Positions 34,758-44,132 of a stretch of DNA of 64,000 nucleotides are shown here, one piece after another. Each line of letters starts with the position of its first letter. Position 1 is the stretch's first letter. The DNA lies in contig CAZYOF010000004.1 of assembly GCA_964648485.1 (NCBI GenBank), forward strand, positions 1-64,000, written 5' to 3'. Source of the DNA: DAIOEK01 sp964648485. Lineage in GTDB: Bacteria > Chloroflexota > Anaerolineae > Anaerolineales > Anaerolineaceae. The notes beneath the pieces were generated by a model. That model had not been told where the DNA came from. It was given only the letters and a program-made list of their open reading frames with translations, and ran no database searches. The position numbers were made by a program, and so were the translations under genes.

Positions 34758-35720
34758 ATGAAAAAGTTATCCCTCTTATCGTTAGTTGTTCTTGTATCAG
34801 TTGTTGTGGCGGCGTGTGCACCGGTAGCAACTCCTGCTCCAATGCCAACCGCTATGTCTGAGCCTACTGAAGCTCCCATGCCTGAACCAACCGAGGCTCC
34901 CAAGACCATTGTTGATATAGCAGTTGCCGATGGAAGGTTCAGTACACTGGTTGCTGCTGTTCAAGCTGCCGGATTGGCAGAAGCACTGAGTGGTGAAGGT
35001 CCTTTCACTGTCTTTGCTCCCACTGATGAAGCCTTTGCGAAATTGCCGGAAGGTACTATGGAAGCTCTCTTAGGTGATATTCCTGCTCTCACCGATATCC
35101 TGCTTTACCATGTTGTACCTGGAAAAGTAATGGCTGCTAATGTAGTGAACTTGACTTCTGCCGATACAGTGCTCGGTAAACCGGTATCGATCAAAGTAGA
35201 TATGGGTAAAGTCTATATCAACGATGCTCAGGTTCTGATTACCGATATTGAAACATCTAATGGTGTTATCCATGTCATCGATAGTGTTATCCTTCCACCT
35301 GCTAAAGAAGAGGCAAAAGGCATTGTTGACACAGCAGTAGCAGATGGTCGTTTCACTACACTGGTTGCAGCTGTTCAAGCGGCTGGTCTGGTTGATACAC
35401 TTAAAGGCGAAGGTCCATTCACAGTTTTTGCTCCTACCGATGATGCCTTTGCCAAATTACCCGAAGGTACTGTTGAAGCGCTGCTCGGTGATATCCCCGC
35501 TCTGACTGATATCCTGCTCTACCATGTAGTTCCAGGAAAAGTGATGGCAGCAGATGTTGTGAAACTGACCTCTGCAGACACCCTACTGGGTAAGCCGGTA
35601 ACAATCAAAGTTGATATGGATAAAGTTTACATCAATGAATCTGAGGTGATTATCACTGATATCGAGACTTCCAATGGCGTAATTCATGTAATAGATTCAG
35701 TCCTGCTTCCTCCTCAATAA
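34758..35720 (+). CDS. Double fasciclin (FAS1) domain lipoprotein
   Basis: A 320-residue secreted protein. The signal peptide ends at a lipobox (VVVAAC, Cys20), so it is probably a lipoprotein on the outer face of the membrane. A Pro/Thr/Glu-rich linker (about 21-50) leads to two FAS1 domains: residues 51-181 and 189-319, joined by AKEEAKG. Each has the YH motif (LLYHVVPGK) and the H-box region (NGVIHVIDSV). The repeats are about 86% identical by hand count. FAS1 domains mediate adhesion. AAAAGGAGA precedes the ATG. Monocistronic by context, followed by a hairpin. Confidence 0.92.
   Translation: MKKLSLLSLVVLVSVVVAACAPVATPAPMPTAMSEPTEAPMPEPTEAPKTIVDIAVADGRFSTLVAAVQAAGLAEALSGEGPFTVFAPTDEAFAKLPEGTMEALLGDIPALTDILLYHVVPGKVMAANVVNLTSADTVLGKPVSIKVDMGKVYINDAQVLITDIETSNGVIHVIDSVILPPAKEEAKGIVDTAVADGRFTTLVAAVQAAGLVDTLKGEGPFTVFAPTDDAFAKLPEGTVEALLGDIPALTDILLYHVVPGKVMAADVVKLTSADTLLGKPVTIKVDMDKVYINESEVIITDIETSNGVIHVIDSVLLPPQ
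34908..35714 (+). repeat. Tandem duplication of the FAS1 coding unit
   Basis: Two 393-base units (34908-35300 and 35322-35714) code for FAS1 domains with about 113 of 131 residues the same. Many synonymous changes separate them, for example GATATTCCTGCTCTCACC against GATATCCCCGCTCTGACT, so the duplication is not recent. Confidence 0.85.
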
Positions 35721-35742
35721 TAGCGGTAGACTCCTCCCGAAT

Positions 35743-35775
35743 GATGACCGCCGGTAATCTTAACCGACGGTCATC
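35743..35775. terminator. Hairpin between convergent fasciclin and MBL genes
   Basis: A 13-bp stem with one mismatch (GATGACCGCCGGT at 35743-35755, ACCGACGGTCATC at 35763-35775) fills the short gap between the two stop codons. It lacks a T run on either strand, so it is a likely but not a classical terminator. Confidence 0.5.
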
Positions 35776-35795
35776 TATTGCAGCTTTAAAACTCA

Positions 35796-36524
35796 CTAGG
35801 TGAAGTAAGATTCCCACATATGTCCAGCCATTATCCGCACTTCTGGATGCTCTGCAGCCCAGGCTTTGATTTTAGGTACATGCGGTCCAATTGCCAAACG
35901 ATTGAGCCATTCGGGGGTAATGTCAAATTCTGCATTTGTTGGAAGAGCATCTCCACACTGAAAAACCCAACCATCCGTATCTTCTATTGCAACACCACAA
36001 TGCCCCCTGGTATGACCAAATAATGGAATAAAGTACATTTCAGGGTTGAACGGCAGGTGGATGGCATCCAATCCGAACCAGCTTGAATCTATCTCCGAAT
36101 ACAGAATCCAATCCGGGTGATGTGCAAAATCCTGGCGGTCATAAGCCAACTCGATCCATCGACTAGGTTGCAACATTGCCTGATATTCATTTTTGTGAAC
36201 ATGTACTTTCGCGTGAGGAAATTCTGGTAAACCTCCAGCGTGGTCAAAATGCAGATGGGTTAAGATAATGTGTTTAATATCTTCCGATTGATATCCACAT
36301 GCTGCGAGTTGGTTATTTATTGTCTGGTTAGGATCTTTGGTAAAGTTCATCAGCCTTGTGTATAACCAAACTACAGGGGCAGGGTGGAGATAATCATGTT
36401 TGCCCATACCCGTATCCAATAGGACTAATCCCTGTTCTGACTCAACCAGTAGGCATGGGGTGCCCACTTTCCACTTGGGAATGCGGGGGTAAACGGATCC
36501 ACAATTAAATATTTTTTTGATCAT
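35796..36524 (-). CDS. MBL-fold metallohydrolase
   Basis: A 242-residue metallo-beta-lactamase fold protein. The zinc-binding HLHFDHAGG is at about 93-101. Further ligand regions are GHTRGHCGVA and CGDALPTNAEF, and LLDTGMGKHDYLHP is the N-terminal acid. The overall layout is that of the N-acyl-homoserine-lactonase-like subfamily; whether it cleaves lactones is unknown. The C terminus ends with a further His (GHMWE). It sits downstream of clpB, separated by a strong terminator, so it needs its own promoter in 36525-36571. Confidence 0.85.
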   Translation of the reverse strand: MIKKIFNCGSVYPRIPKWKVGTPCLLVESEQGLVLLDTGMGKHDYLHPAPVVWLYTRLMNFTKDPNQTINNQLAACGYQSEDIKHIILTHLHFDHAGGLPEFPHAKVHVHKNEYQAMLQPSRWIELAYDRQDFAHHPDWILYSEIDSSWFGLDAIHLPFNPEMYFIPLFGHTRGHCGVAIEDTDGWVFQCGDALPTNAEFDITPEWLNRLAIGPHVPKIKAWAAEHPEVRIMAGHMWESYFT

Positions 36525-36571
36525 CTGATTTTTGTCTGGTATTACTATACCCTGAAAAAGCTGCTTGTATA

Positions 36572-36607
36572 GAATAAAAATCAGCCCATAAAGTATGGGC
36601 TGATTTT
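36572..36607 (-). terminator. Intrinsic terminator of clpB
   Basis: A perfect 14-bp stem (36577-36590 with 36594-36607, centre GCCCATA/TATGGGC) with a 3-base loop. On the minus strand it runs into TTTTTATTC. It lies 21 bases past the clpB stop. Confidence 0.88.
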
Positions 36608-36628
36608 GTTAAGTGAACCTATTTTATT

Positions 36629-39199
36629 TTAACTTTTCAAATGAAACACCAAACCAGCCGAATTCCGGTCCACGAGGATAGTGGATCCTTCGGGGAATTC
36701 CCCCGACAATATATTCACTGCCAGTGGATCCTGCAACTCACGCTGGATTGTCCGCTTTACAGGACGTGCACCGAAATCTGGGTCGTAGCCTTCTTCTGCC
36801 AGATACTCCCGGGCTTCCGGGCTGACTTCCATTTGGTACCCTCGTTCTTTCAAGAGCGTTTCTACACGTTTGAGCTGGATATCCACAATCGCATTGAGAT
36901 GTTCTCGGGTAAGTGGATGGAATATGATAATCTCATCAATACGATTTATGAACTCTGGTTTGAAGTGCATCTGCATTACACGGGTGATCTCTTCGCGGGT
37001 AACTTTATGACCGCCTTCCCATAACTGATTGCCCAGGTTAGAGGTCATAATCACGACTGTATTCCGAAAATCAACAGTTCGACCCTGTCCGTCAGTTAAA
37101 CGACCGTCATCGAGAAGTTGCAATAGAACATTAAATACTTCACTATGTGCTTTCTCGATTTCATCAAATAAAACTACACAATATGGCCTCCGTCGAACAG
37201 CCTCGGTCAGTTGCCCACCTTCGTCATACCCAACATAACCCGGAGGTGCGCCGATGAGACGACTCACGGTATGTTTTTCCTGATACTCACTCATGTCAAT
37301 TCGAATCAGAGCATGTTCATCATCAAACAAGAATTCAGCAAGTGTGCGTGCCAGTTCCGTCTTTCCCACCCCGGTAGGGCCCAGAAAGATAAAAGACCCG
37401 ATGGGTTTATTAGGATCTTGCAGACCAGCGCGAGCTCGACGTACAGCATTGGCTATAGTTTTAACTGCATCATCCTGCCCAATCACACGTTGATGTAGAC
37501 GCTCTTCCATGTGGAGTAATTTCTGAGTCTCTCCTTCAACAAGTCGCGATACAGGTATGCCTGTCCAGCGAGCGACAATTGCGGCAACTTCCTCCGCATC
37601 AACCTCTTCTTTCAGCATCGCACCCTCTGTCTGGATTTCTTTGAGCCTTTTTTCTGCTTCTCTTTGTTTATTCTCAAGATTGGGAAGTGTACCATAACGC
37701 AAACGGGCTGCGTTTTCCAGATTATTCGCACGTTCAGCTTGTTCAATTTCGACTCGTGCCTGTTCGATCTGTTCTTTTATACCCTGCAACGATGCAATGG
37801 TTTGTTTTTCATAATCCCACCTTGCTGACAGTTGATTTGCACGCTCCTTAAGGTCAGATAGTTCAATGAGCAGTTTTTCAAGTCGGTCTTTCGATGCGTT
37901 ATCTTTTTCCTTTTTCAAGGCTTCACGTTCAATTTCCAGCTGCATGATGTCACGCTCAACTTCATCGAGTGCCTGAGGTTTTGAATCAATTTCAGTACGA
38001 AGCCGAGCCGCTGCCTCATCAATCAGATCTATGGCTTTATCTGGCAGAAAACGATCAGGAATATACCGATGCGAGAGCATAGCCGCAGCGATTACCGCCG
38101 GATCTGTGATTCGCACCCCATGATGTACTTCATATTTTTCCTTAAGACCGCGCAGAATACTGATGGTATCTTCCACAGATGGTTCTTCAATAAACACCGG
38201 TTGGAATCGCCTCTCAAGAGCGGGATCCTTCTCAATATATTTTCGATATTCATCAAGTGTTGTCGCACCGATTAGATGCAATTCACCGCGCGCTAACATG
38301 GGTTTGAGCATGTTTCCCGCATCCATGGCGCCTTCAGCGGCACCTGCACCCACCACGGTGTGCATTTCATCCAGAAAGACAAGAATTTCTCCCTGCGATT
38401 CAACAATTTCCTTCAGAGCAGCTTTCAATCGTTCTTCGAACTCACCCCGGTATTTCGCTCCAGCCAGCATAGCTCCCAGATCCAGCTGTATGATCCGTTT
38501 CCGTTTCAATCCTTCCGGTATATCCCCTTTTACGATCCGCTGTGCGAGTCCCTCGGCAATCGCTGTTTTTCCGACACCAGGTTCACCAATCAATGCTGGA
38601 TTATTTTTGGTACGACGAGAAAGAATCTGAATAACCCTGCGAATCTCTTCATCCCGTCCAATAACCGGATCCATCTTTCCCTGGCGGGCAAGCGCAGTCA
38701 AATCTCGTCCATATTTTTCAAGGGTCTGGTATGTCTCTTCGGGGTTTTCGCTTGTTACTCTTTGTGTACCACGAATGGATTTAAGCCCATTCAATATTGT
38801 ATCTTTAGTTAGTCCATAAGCAGATAATCGTTTTCCTTCGGCAGGAATGTCCGTTAATCCGAGCAGAATATGTTCGGTTGAAACAAAATCATCCTGCATT
38901 CCTTTGGCATATCGCTCAGCAGATTTTAGAACATCAGATGTCGTTGCTGATAACCCTGGCTCACCTTCGATACCCTGAATTTTTGGACGTTTGTCGAGAT
39001 CGGCTGAAACATCCTGGCGTAATGCCTCGGTAGATCCACTGATTCGGGCGATCAATACCGGAACTACACCTTCATCCTGATTGAGTAAAACTACCAGTAG
39101 ATGGGCGGGTTCAATGGTCTGGTGATTCAGATCATGTGCGAGCTGTTGCGCCTGAAATATAGCTTCTCTTGATTTTTGTGTGTACTTATTGAGGTTCAT
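36629..39199 (-). CDS. clpB: ATP-dependent disaggregase ClpB
   Basis: Hsp104/ClpB chaperone that pulls apart protein aggregates with DnaK. An N-terminal Clp repeat domain (about 1-145) is followed by NBD1 with Walker A GEPGVGKT and LVFLDEMHTV, the coiled-coil middle domain (about 395-520, with SARWDYEKQTIASLQ) that marks ClpB against ClpA or ClpC, and NBD2 with GPTGVGKT and VVLFDEIEKAH. The length of 856 residues is normal. The ATG at 39199 was chosen because GGAGGGAG lies directly before it; a TTG four codons earlier is inside that ribosome-binding site. No CIRCE-type repeat is seen upstream. Confidence 0.97.
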   Translation of the reverse strand: MNLNKYTQKSREAIFQAQQLAHDLNHQTIEPAHLLVVLLNQDEGVVPVLIARISGSTEALRQDVSADLDKRPKIQGIEGEPGLSATTSDVLKSAERYAKGMQDDFVSTEHILLGLTDIPAEGKRLSAYGLTKDTILNGLKSIRGTQRVTSENPEETYQTLEKYGRDLTALARQGKMDPVIGRDEEIRRVIQILSRRTKNNPALIGEPGVGKTAIAEGLAQRIVKGDIPEGLKRKRIIQLDLGAMLAGAKYRGEFEERLKAALKEIVESQGEILVFLDEMHTVVGAGAAEGAMDAGNMLKPMLARGELHLIGATTLDEYRKYIEKDPALERRFQPVFIEEPSVEDTISILRGLKEKYEVHHGVRITDPAVIAAAMLSHRYIPDRFLPDKAIDLIDEAAARLRTEIDSKPQALDEVERDIMQLEIEREALKKEKDNASKDRLEKLLIELSDLKERANQLSARWDYEKQTIASLQGIKEQIEQARVEIEQAERANNLENAARLRYGTLPNLENKQREAEKRLKEIQTEGAMLKEEVDAEEVAAIVARWTGIPVSRLVEGETQKLLHMEERLHQRVIGQDDAVKTIANAVRRARAGLQDPNKPIGSFIFLGPTGVGKTELARTLAEFLFDDEHALIRIDMSEYQEKHTVSRLIGAPPGYVGYDEGGQLTEAVRRRPYCVVLFDEIEKAHSEVFNVLLQLLDDGRLTDGQGRTVDFRNTVVIMTSNLGNQLWEGGHKVTREEITRVMQMHFKPEFINRIDEIIIFHPLTREHLNAIVDIQLKRVETLLKERGYQMEVSPEAREYLAEEGYDPDFGARPVKRTIQRELQDPLAVNILSGEFPEGSTILVDRNSAGLVFHLKS

Positions 39200-39289
39200 C
39201 ACTCCCTCCAATCCCCTTTCTTATTACTACCATATTACTCAGGTATTATATGAGTCATGTCAGAGGGGCGTTAGAAGAAGATTAGAAGA

Positions 39290-39322
39290 ACCGGCTGCGC
39301 AATTTGCGCAGCCGGTATTTTT
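39290..39322 (-). terminator. Terminator after the sugar ABC operon
   Basis: Perfect 11-bp arms (ACCGGCTGCGC at 39290-39300, GCGCAGCCGGT at 39306-39316) with a 5-base loop. The minus-strand tail is only moderately T-rich, and the plus-strand side has ATTTTT, but only minus-strand genes lie on either side, so ending the operon is the most likely function. Confidence 0.75.
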
Positions 39323-39364
39323 GCTAATTGGTCACTTCTGAAGGATGAATTCAAATTACCAATA

Positions 39365-40303
39365 TTACTTCAGGTATTCACCTATGTTATTTGAATCTAT
39401 TAGTGTAAAGGAAACGAGAATTTCTGGTTCGACTTTTTCGCCATTTGCCAGTTTAACAACAGTTTCCATTGCGGTCATTCCCTGAGCGGTTGTGCTTTGC
39501 GAGACAGTAGCTGCCAGACGGCCGTCTTTAACTGCTGCAAGAGCATCAGGTGTGGCATCTAGACCATAAATCTTGATTTTATCGAGCAGTTTGGCATCTT
39601 CTACAGCCTTTAAAGCTCCCAAAGCCATACCATCGTTGTTGGCGACAATTGCGTTGATTTCTGTTCCGGTTTGTAACCAATTCTCAACAAGCTTGAGGGC
39701 TTCATCGGTCTTCCAGTTAGCAGACTGTTCGAACACCACTTTGATATCAGGGTACTCTTTTAATACTTCATAGTAACCTTCGGTACGACCGATTTGTGCA
39801 TCGGATCCCATTGGCCCAAGTAGGAAGGCTACATTGCCTTTCCCGCCGATGGCTTCAGCTGCAGTTTTCATTTCAAGAATGCCACCCTCGACATTGCTTA
39901 CACCAACAAAGGCACTTGCAGCTTCTGGTTTACTAATTTTCTGATTTACAACAACTACCGGGATACCCGCTTTAGTTGCTGCTTCGATGGCTGGAACGAG
40001 ACCATCAACGGAAACCGGTTCAATTACAATCCCATCAATGCCCTGGGTTACTGCGGTTTCAATTTGACCAGCTTGTTTTGCTGCGTCTTGACCGCCATCA
40101 TATACAGTTAGCTCCACACCCAGCTCTGCTGCCTTTGCTTTCACTGCATCAGACATTTCAATAGTGAAGGCGTTGGTCATATGGCTCATAAAAAGGCCAT
40201 AAGTCTTGGTTTCATTTGCCGGTGCAGCTGTAGTACAACCAGCTATCATGACAAAAATAACCAATAAGACTACTACTCTGGAAACCATTCTTAACGATTT
40301 CAT
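39365..40303 (-). CDS. Sugar ABC transporter substrate-binding lipoprotein (RbsB-type)
   Basis: A 312-residue periplasmic-binding-protein-like (type I) protein. The lipobox is VMIAGC, followed by TTAAPANETKT and the binding domain, with YGLFMSHMTNAF, VTVYDGG-type loop (here LTVYDGGQDAAK), QGIDGIVIEPVS, IYGLDATPDALAAVKDGRLAATVSQ (cited in part). These features are those of the ribose/galactose/autoinducer-2 binding family. The ATG at 40303 follows AAGGAGAG by 4 bases. It is the last gene of the ATPase-permease-binding protein operon. The ligand cannot be given; ribose, galactose or AI-2-like sugars are candidates. Confidence 0.92.
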   Translation of the reverse strand: MKSLRMVSRVVVLLVIFVMIAGCTTAAPANETKTYGLFMSHMTNAFTIEMSDAVKAKAAELGVELTVYDGGQDAAKQAGQIETAVTQGIDGIVIEPVSVDGLVPAIEAATKAGIPVVVVNQKISKPEAASAFVGVSNVEGGILEMKTAAEAIGGKGNVAFLLGPMGSDAQIGRTEGYYEVLKEYPDIKVVFEQSANWKTDEALKLVENWLQTGTEINAIVANNDGMALGALKAVEDAKLLDKIKIYGLDATPDALAAVKDGRLAATVSQSTTAQGMTAMETVVKLANGEKVEPEILVSFTLIDSNNIGEYLK

Positions 40304-40369
40304 ATTCTCTCCTTGTAAATATTGATTCATTTCAGAAGTAAACCAGCATTTAGCAGGATGTGTTAAATT

Positions 40370-41332
40370 TTAGATTTTTCCTTTACCTTTCATATCTAAC
40401 AAAACAGCAACGATGATAATGCTGCCTTTAATAATCAGCTGAAAGTGAGATGATACATTTAAAATATCCAATCCGTTTCCAATAACTGCAATCAACAAAG
40501 CCCCAATAATTGTTCCGTACCATTTTCCAGCTCCACCTGACATGCTAACACCGCCTATGATTACTGCGGCAATTGCATCCAATTCATAAGACTGTCCCGA
40601 TGTTGGATTTCCAGATATAAGTCTTGAAGCAAGTAGTAGACCAGCCAGACCGGCAAGTAAGCCGGATAGTGAATAAACGGCTATTTTTATTCGGTTTACA
40701 TTGATTCCTGATACTCTTGCTGCCGTTTCATTTCCACCTATTGCATAAACTCGCCTTCCAAACACTGTTCGAGTAATGATAAAAGCGCAGATAACTGCAA
40801 TGATGACAAAGTAAATCACTAATCGAGGAATCACATCAAAAACGAAACCGCCTGCGATACCTTCGAATGCTTTTGTAACATTAAAAACTGGTTGACCATT
40901 GGCAGCGATTAATGCCATCCCACGAACAATCGTCATAGTACCAAGCGTAACTATGAATGGAGGAATATTGCCATAGGCAACACTGACGCCATTAAACAAA
41001 CCCACAACCGCGCCAATGACTGCAGACAATATGATAGGAATAATTAATGGGTACTCATTGGGGTGGGCAAATGTTGCCGCAATGACTCCCGTGAGAGCAA
41101 CAATTGAACCGACGGATAGGTCAATACCACCCGATATGATTACAAACATCATTCCCATAGCAAGAATGCCGTTAATGGATGCCTGTTTAAGAATATTTAC
41201 TAAATTTGCAGGTTTTGCAAAAGCATTTGGAGAGAGGATCATTAGGATGATCAAGATTACAAAAAAAGCAATAATGATGCCGATCTCTCGTAAGGATGAT
41301 ACTTCAAATCGTTTTGTAATGGATTTCATCAT
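40370..41332 (-). CDS. Sugar ABC transporter permease (RbsC-type)
   Basis: A 320-residue membrane permease of the ribose/xylose/galactose family with eight or more membrane segments. Typical stretches: ILAMGMMFVIISGGIDLSVG and GGVSMSGGAGKWYGTIIGA, plus LGTMTIVRG. It starts 4 bases inside the ATPase stop (ATGA overlap) and so is coupled to it. It forms the membrane channel of the transporter together with the neighbouring ATPase and binding protein. Confidence 0.93.
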   Translation of the reverse strand: MMKSITKRFEVSSLREIGIIIAFFVILIILMILSPNAFAKPANLVNILKQASINGILAMGMMFVIISGGIDLSVGSIVALTGVIAATFAHPNEYPLIIPIILSAVIGAVVGLFNGVSVAYGNIPPFIVTLGTMTIVRGMALIAANGQPVFNVTKAFEGIAGGFVFDVIPRLVIYFVIIAVICAFIITRTVFGRRVYAIGGNETAARVSGINVNRIKIAVYSLSGLLAGLAGLLLASRLISGNPTSGQSYELDAIAAVIIGGVSMSGGAGKWYGTIIGALLIAVIGNGLDILNVSSHFQLIIKGSIIIVAVLLDMKGKGKI

Positions 41333-42831
41333 TGGATACCACCATTATTGAAGGCTGATGCATAGCGCATTATTATTTCCTGTGAAAAGTTAGGTCTCGA
41401 TATTTCCCCGGTTTTTTTACCGGCTGCAAGAACAATAATTCTGTCTGCAAGACCCATGATCTCTGGTATCTCTGACGAGATCATCAGAACCGCTTTTCCG
41501 ACTTTTACCATTTCTCCAATCAGAAGGTAGATATCTCTTTTAGCCCCTACATCTATTCCCCGAGTTGGTTCATCAAGAATTATAATTTCTGGTGTAGTAA
41601 GGAGCCATTTTGCTAAAACGACTTTTTGTTGGTTCCCCCCACTTAGGTTAGCCAGAAGAGTATTACGAGAAGTGGTTTTGATTGTTAGATTTCGAATAAA
41701 CTCATCTGCTACTTTCTTTTCTTTTAGATTATCAATGATTCCCAGTTTTGACAGGTTTTCCAGACTAACTATAGTGATGTTATCTTTTACTGAAAATTTT
41801 AAATTTAAACCGGTGAGTTTACGATCTTCGGTGATTAAAGCGATTCTATTCTGGATAGCCTGTTTTGGATTACGGAGGTTTACTTCCTTTCCATTTATCC
41901 GAATAATGCCACTTGTGGAATGTGTTATACCAAAAATTGATTCAGCAAGTTCGCTACGGCCTGCTCCAACAAGTCCGGCAATACCAAGAATCTCGCCCGA
42001 GTGCAATTTGAAACTTACATTCTGAAAGTGTTTTCCGCGAGAAAGGTTTTCTACTTCCAGAACAACATCCCCAATGCATGCTTCGGTCTTCGGTATAAAC
42101 TCTTTAATTTCTCGGCCAACCATCATTCTAATCAATTGATCTTGATTTACATCAGCAACAGGAAACGTACCAATGAATTCGCCATCGCGAAGAACACTAA
42201 TTCGATCAGCAATTTGGAAAATCTCATCCATTTTATGAGATATATAGATAATGGCAACATTCTGTTTGCGAAGACGGTCTATTTGTTCAAAAAGAGTTTT
42301 CACTTCTTTTTGAGTGATGGCTGAAGTAGGCTCATCCATCACAATAACCTTTGAAGAGAGGGAGATTGCTTTAACAATTTCAACTAATTGGATCTGAGCA
42401 ACGCTCAAGTTACGCATTATTGAACGAGGATTAATCTGAATTCCGATCTCTTTAAACAACAATTGAGACTGAAATCTTTCCTCACGAAGATTGACCAAAC
42501 CATTTTTTTGAATTTCTCTACCCAGGAAAATATTTTCCGCAACTTCCATATCCATGATAGGATTTAATTCCTGGTGGATCATGGATATTCCGTGTGATAT
42601 TGCCTCACTGGGGTTACGAATATTTGCTTTTTGGTCAGAAATTATGATTTCGCCGCTATCGGGTGAATGAATACCCATCAATATTTTCATTAGAGTAGAT
42701 TTACCAGCTCCATTTTCTCCTACCAGAGCATGTACTTCACCAGGCTTAACTTTAAAGGTGACATCATGTAAGACGCGCACCTTTGAAAAACTTTTGCTTA
42801 TATTTTTCATTTCGAGAATGTATTCGTCCAT
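41329..42831 (-). CDS. Sugar ABC transporter ATPase (RbsA-type, duplicated NBD)
   Basis: A 500-residue protein with two nucleotide-binding domains. The first has Walker A GENGAGKST and signature LSVAQIQLVEIVKAIS with Walker B VIVMDEPTSAI. The second has the altered P loop GLVGAGRSE typical of the RbsA/MglA family, signature LSGGNQQKVVLAKWL and Walker B EIIILDEPTRGIDVG. It starts the transporter operon. A partially palindromic site lies about 80 bases upstream. Confidence 0.94.
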   Translation of the reverse strand: MDEYILEMKNISKSFSKVRVLHDVTFKVKPGEVHALVGENGAGKSTLMKILMGIHSPDSGEIIISDQKANIRNPSEAISHGISMIHQELNPIMDMEVAENIFLGREIQKNGLVNLREERFQSQLLFKEIGIQINPRSIMRNLSVAQIQLVEIVKAISLSSKVIVMDEPTSAITQKEVKTLFEQIDRLRKQNVAIIYISHKMDEIFQIADRISVLRDGEFIGTFPVADVNQDQLIRMMVGREIKEFIPKTEACIGDVVLEVENLSRGKHFQNVSFKLHSGEILGIAGLVGAGRSELAESIFGITHSTSGIIRINGKEVNLRNPKQAIQNRIALITEDRKLTGLNLKFSVKDNITIVSLENLSKLGIIDNLKEKKVADEFIRNLTIKTTSRNTLLANLSGGNQQKVVLAKWLLTTPEIIILDEPTRGIDVGAKRDIYLLIGEMVKVGKAVLMISSEIPEIMGLADRIIVLAAGKKTGEISRPNFSQEIIMRYASAFNNGGIQ

Positions 42832-42912
42832 GGATAAGCAACCCGTATAAAGTAAGAGAGACTATTACTACCGACTATCCTCTAAATCCTGAACACAATA
42901 ATAATAATGAAA

Positions 42913-42929
42913 TTGTTGCATGCAAACAA
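42913..42929. promoter_or_regulatory. Candidate LacI-like operator of the sugar operon
   Basis: TTGTTGCATGCAAACAA is a near-perfect palindrome around TGCATGCA with one extra base in the right arm. It lies 81 bases upstream of the RbsA-type start. No regulator gene is encoded next to it, so the assignment is weak. Confidence 0.35.
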
Positions 42930-42972
42930 CTTATTTTAAGAAATCTCATACATTTATGAAGTGATTATGAGA

Positions 42973-43012
42973 TAAAAAATCACTATCCCCCCCTTCAGGG
43001 GGGATAGTGATT
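42973..43012 (-). terminator. Strong intrinsic terminator after the M23 peptidase gene
   Basis: A 15-bp stem (AATCACTATCCCCCC at 42978-42992 with GGGGGGATAGTGATT at 42998-43012) and on the minus strand a run of T residues (TTTTTTATC). It separates the rho/M23 unit from the sugar operon promoter. Confidence 0.93.
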
Positions 43013-43025
43013 TCAGCAATAAGTT

Positions 43026-44132
43026 CTAAAAATAATTGTGTGGATTATCATTCAATCCCATGTAGCGGATTTCAAAGTGCAGATGTGGTCCTGTAGAATT
43101 TCCGGTACTGCCTACAACGCCAATCTGGGTACCCTGACCGACCGATGCACCGCATCCCACTGTGGTCGTTGAAAGGTGGGCATATAGTGTCTGGAAACCG
43201 TTGCCATGATCGATAACTACTGTAATACCATAGCCGCCATTTGCCCACCCAGAATAAACAACAACACCGGAATCGGCAGCAACAACAGTATTACTGGATG
43301 ATGAACCCAAATCAACCGCCTGATGCACACCCGGTATCCAATCATTCCCGATCACAATACCGCCGGGAATCGGATTACCGAAATTACCATCTCCAACGGC
43401 TCCACCCGCAGATGTATCACATCCACCATCGCCCATTACCCTGGCAAGTGTACCTGCTGAGCCACGCGGGATTTCTCCCGAAAAGAAACTGACAGATTCA
43501 CCTTTTCCACCTGGAATCATCACGTGCTCTCCAGGTATGAAAGTGGGATTTGTAAGATCTATGTTGTTCAGGGTGGATTCAAGTATCGCTTCTGGGTCAA
43601 CCTTATATTTATCGGCAACACTTTCCAGAGTATCGCCTTCTTTCCATTCGTAGTAAACGCCATCGCCAGGTGGAATAACCAATTCTATTCCCGGTTTTAT
43701 GGCGTCTGGGCTTCCTCCAAGCATTTCATAATTTGCCCAGAAGATTGATTCAGGTTCTAGGTCAAATTGCTTTGCAATGGCAAAGAGCGAGTCGCCTTCA
43801 TCTACTTTATAAGTGATAGGTTCCCGGCGAATATCTTCCAGAGCGGTGTGCACGTTTAGAGCTCTGACAAGAGTTTTCTTAGAAACATATGCTGCCGGCA
43901 CAGTAGATGGATCTGCGGGTGCTGGCCTGGTTGGCTGCACAGCTACAGGCGTAGAGGTCGCAGCCGGAATGATGGCAGTAGAAATTGATGGAAAGGTATC
44001 CAGAACCAGGGCTACCAGTAAGATGACCATCGCTCCTGCCGCTGCCCAAAGGGTTATGGAAAGTACCCTTTCGCGTACAGTTATATGGGTGCGGGGTGCC
44101 TGACCCCCGCTATTTGTAATTGTTGCGCTCAC
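43026..44132 (-). CDS. LysM/M23 peptidoglycan endopeptidase
   Basis: A 368-residue membrane-anchored cell-wall hydrolase. One TM helix is near residues 28-48. Two LysM-like domains follow (about 105-155 with YKVDEGDSLFAIAKQF and IPPGDG; about 158-210 with WKEGDTLESVADKYKV). The C-terminal M23 domain has PGVHQAVDLG (metal-binding His/Asp), and HLHFEIR at the end with a further His in LYAHLST. It overlaps the rho stop by 4 bases, so it is translated from the rho message. Confidence 0.93.
   Translation of the reverse strand: MSATITNSGGQAPRTHITVRERVLSITLWAAAGAMVILLVALVLDTFPSISTAIIPAATSTPVAVQPTRPAPADPSTVPAAYVSKKTLVRALNVHTALEDIRREPITYKVDEGDSLFAIAKQFDLEPESIFWANYEMLGGSPDAIKPGIELVIPPGDGVYYEWKEGDTLESVADKYKVDPEAILESTLNNIDLTNPTFIPGEHVMIPGGKGESVSFFSGEIPRGSAGTLARVMGDGGCDTSAGGAVGDGNFGNPIPGGIVIGNDWIPGVHQAVDLGSSSSNTVVAADSGVVVYSGWANGGYGITVVIDHGNGFQTLYAHLSTTTVGCGASVGQGTQIGVVGSTGNSTGPHLHFEIRYMGLNDNPHNYF

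Noticed and set aside
39200..39290. CIRCE/HrcA site before clpB
   Set aside because: The TTAGCACTC-N9-GAGTGCTAA repeat is not present; only a TATAAT-like box without a -35 is seen.
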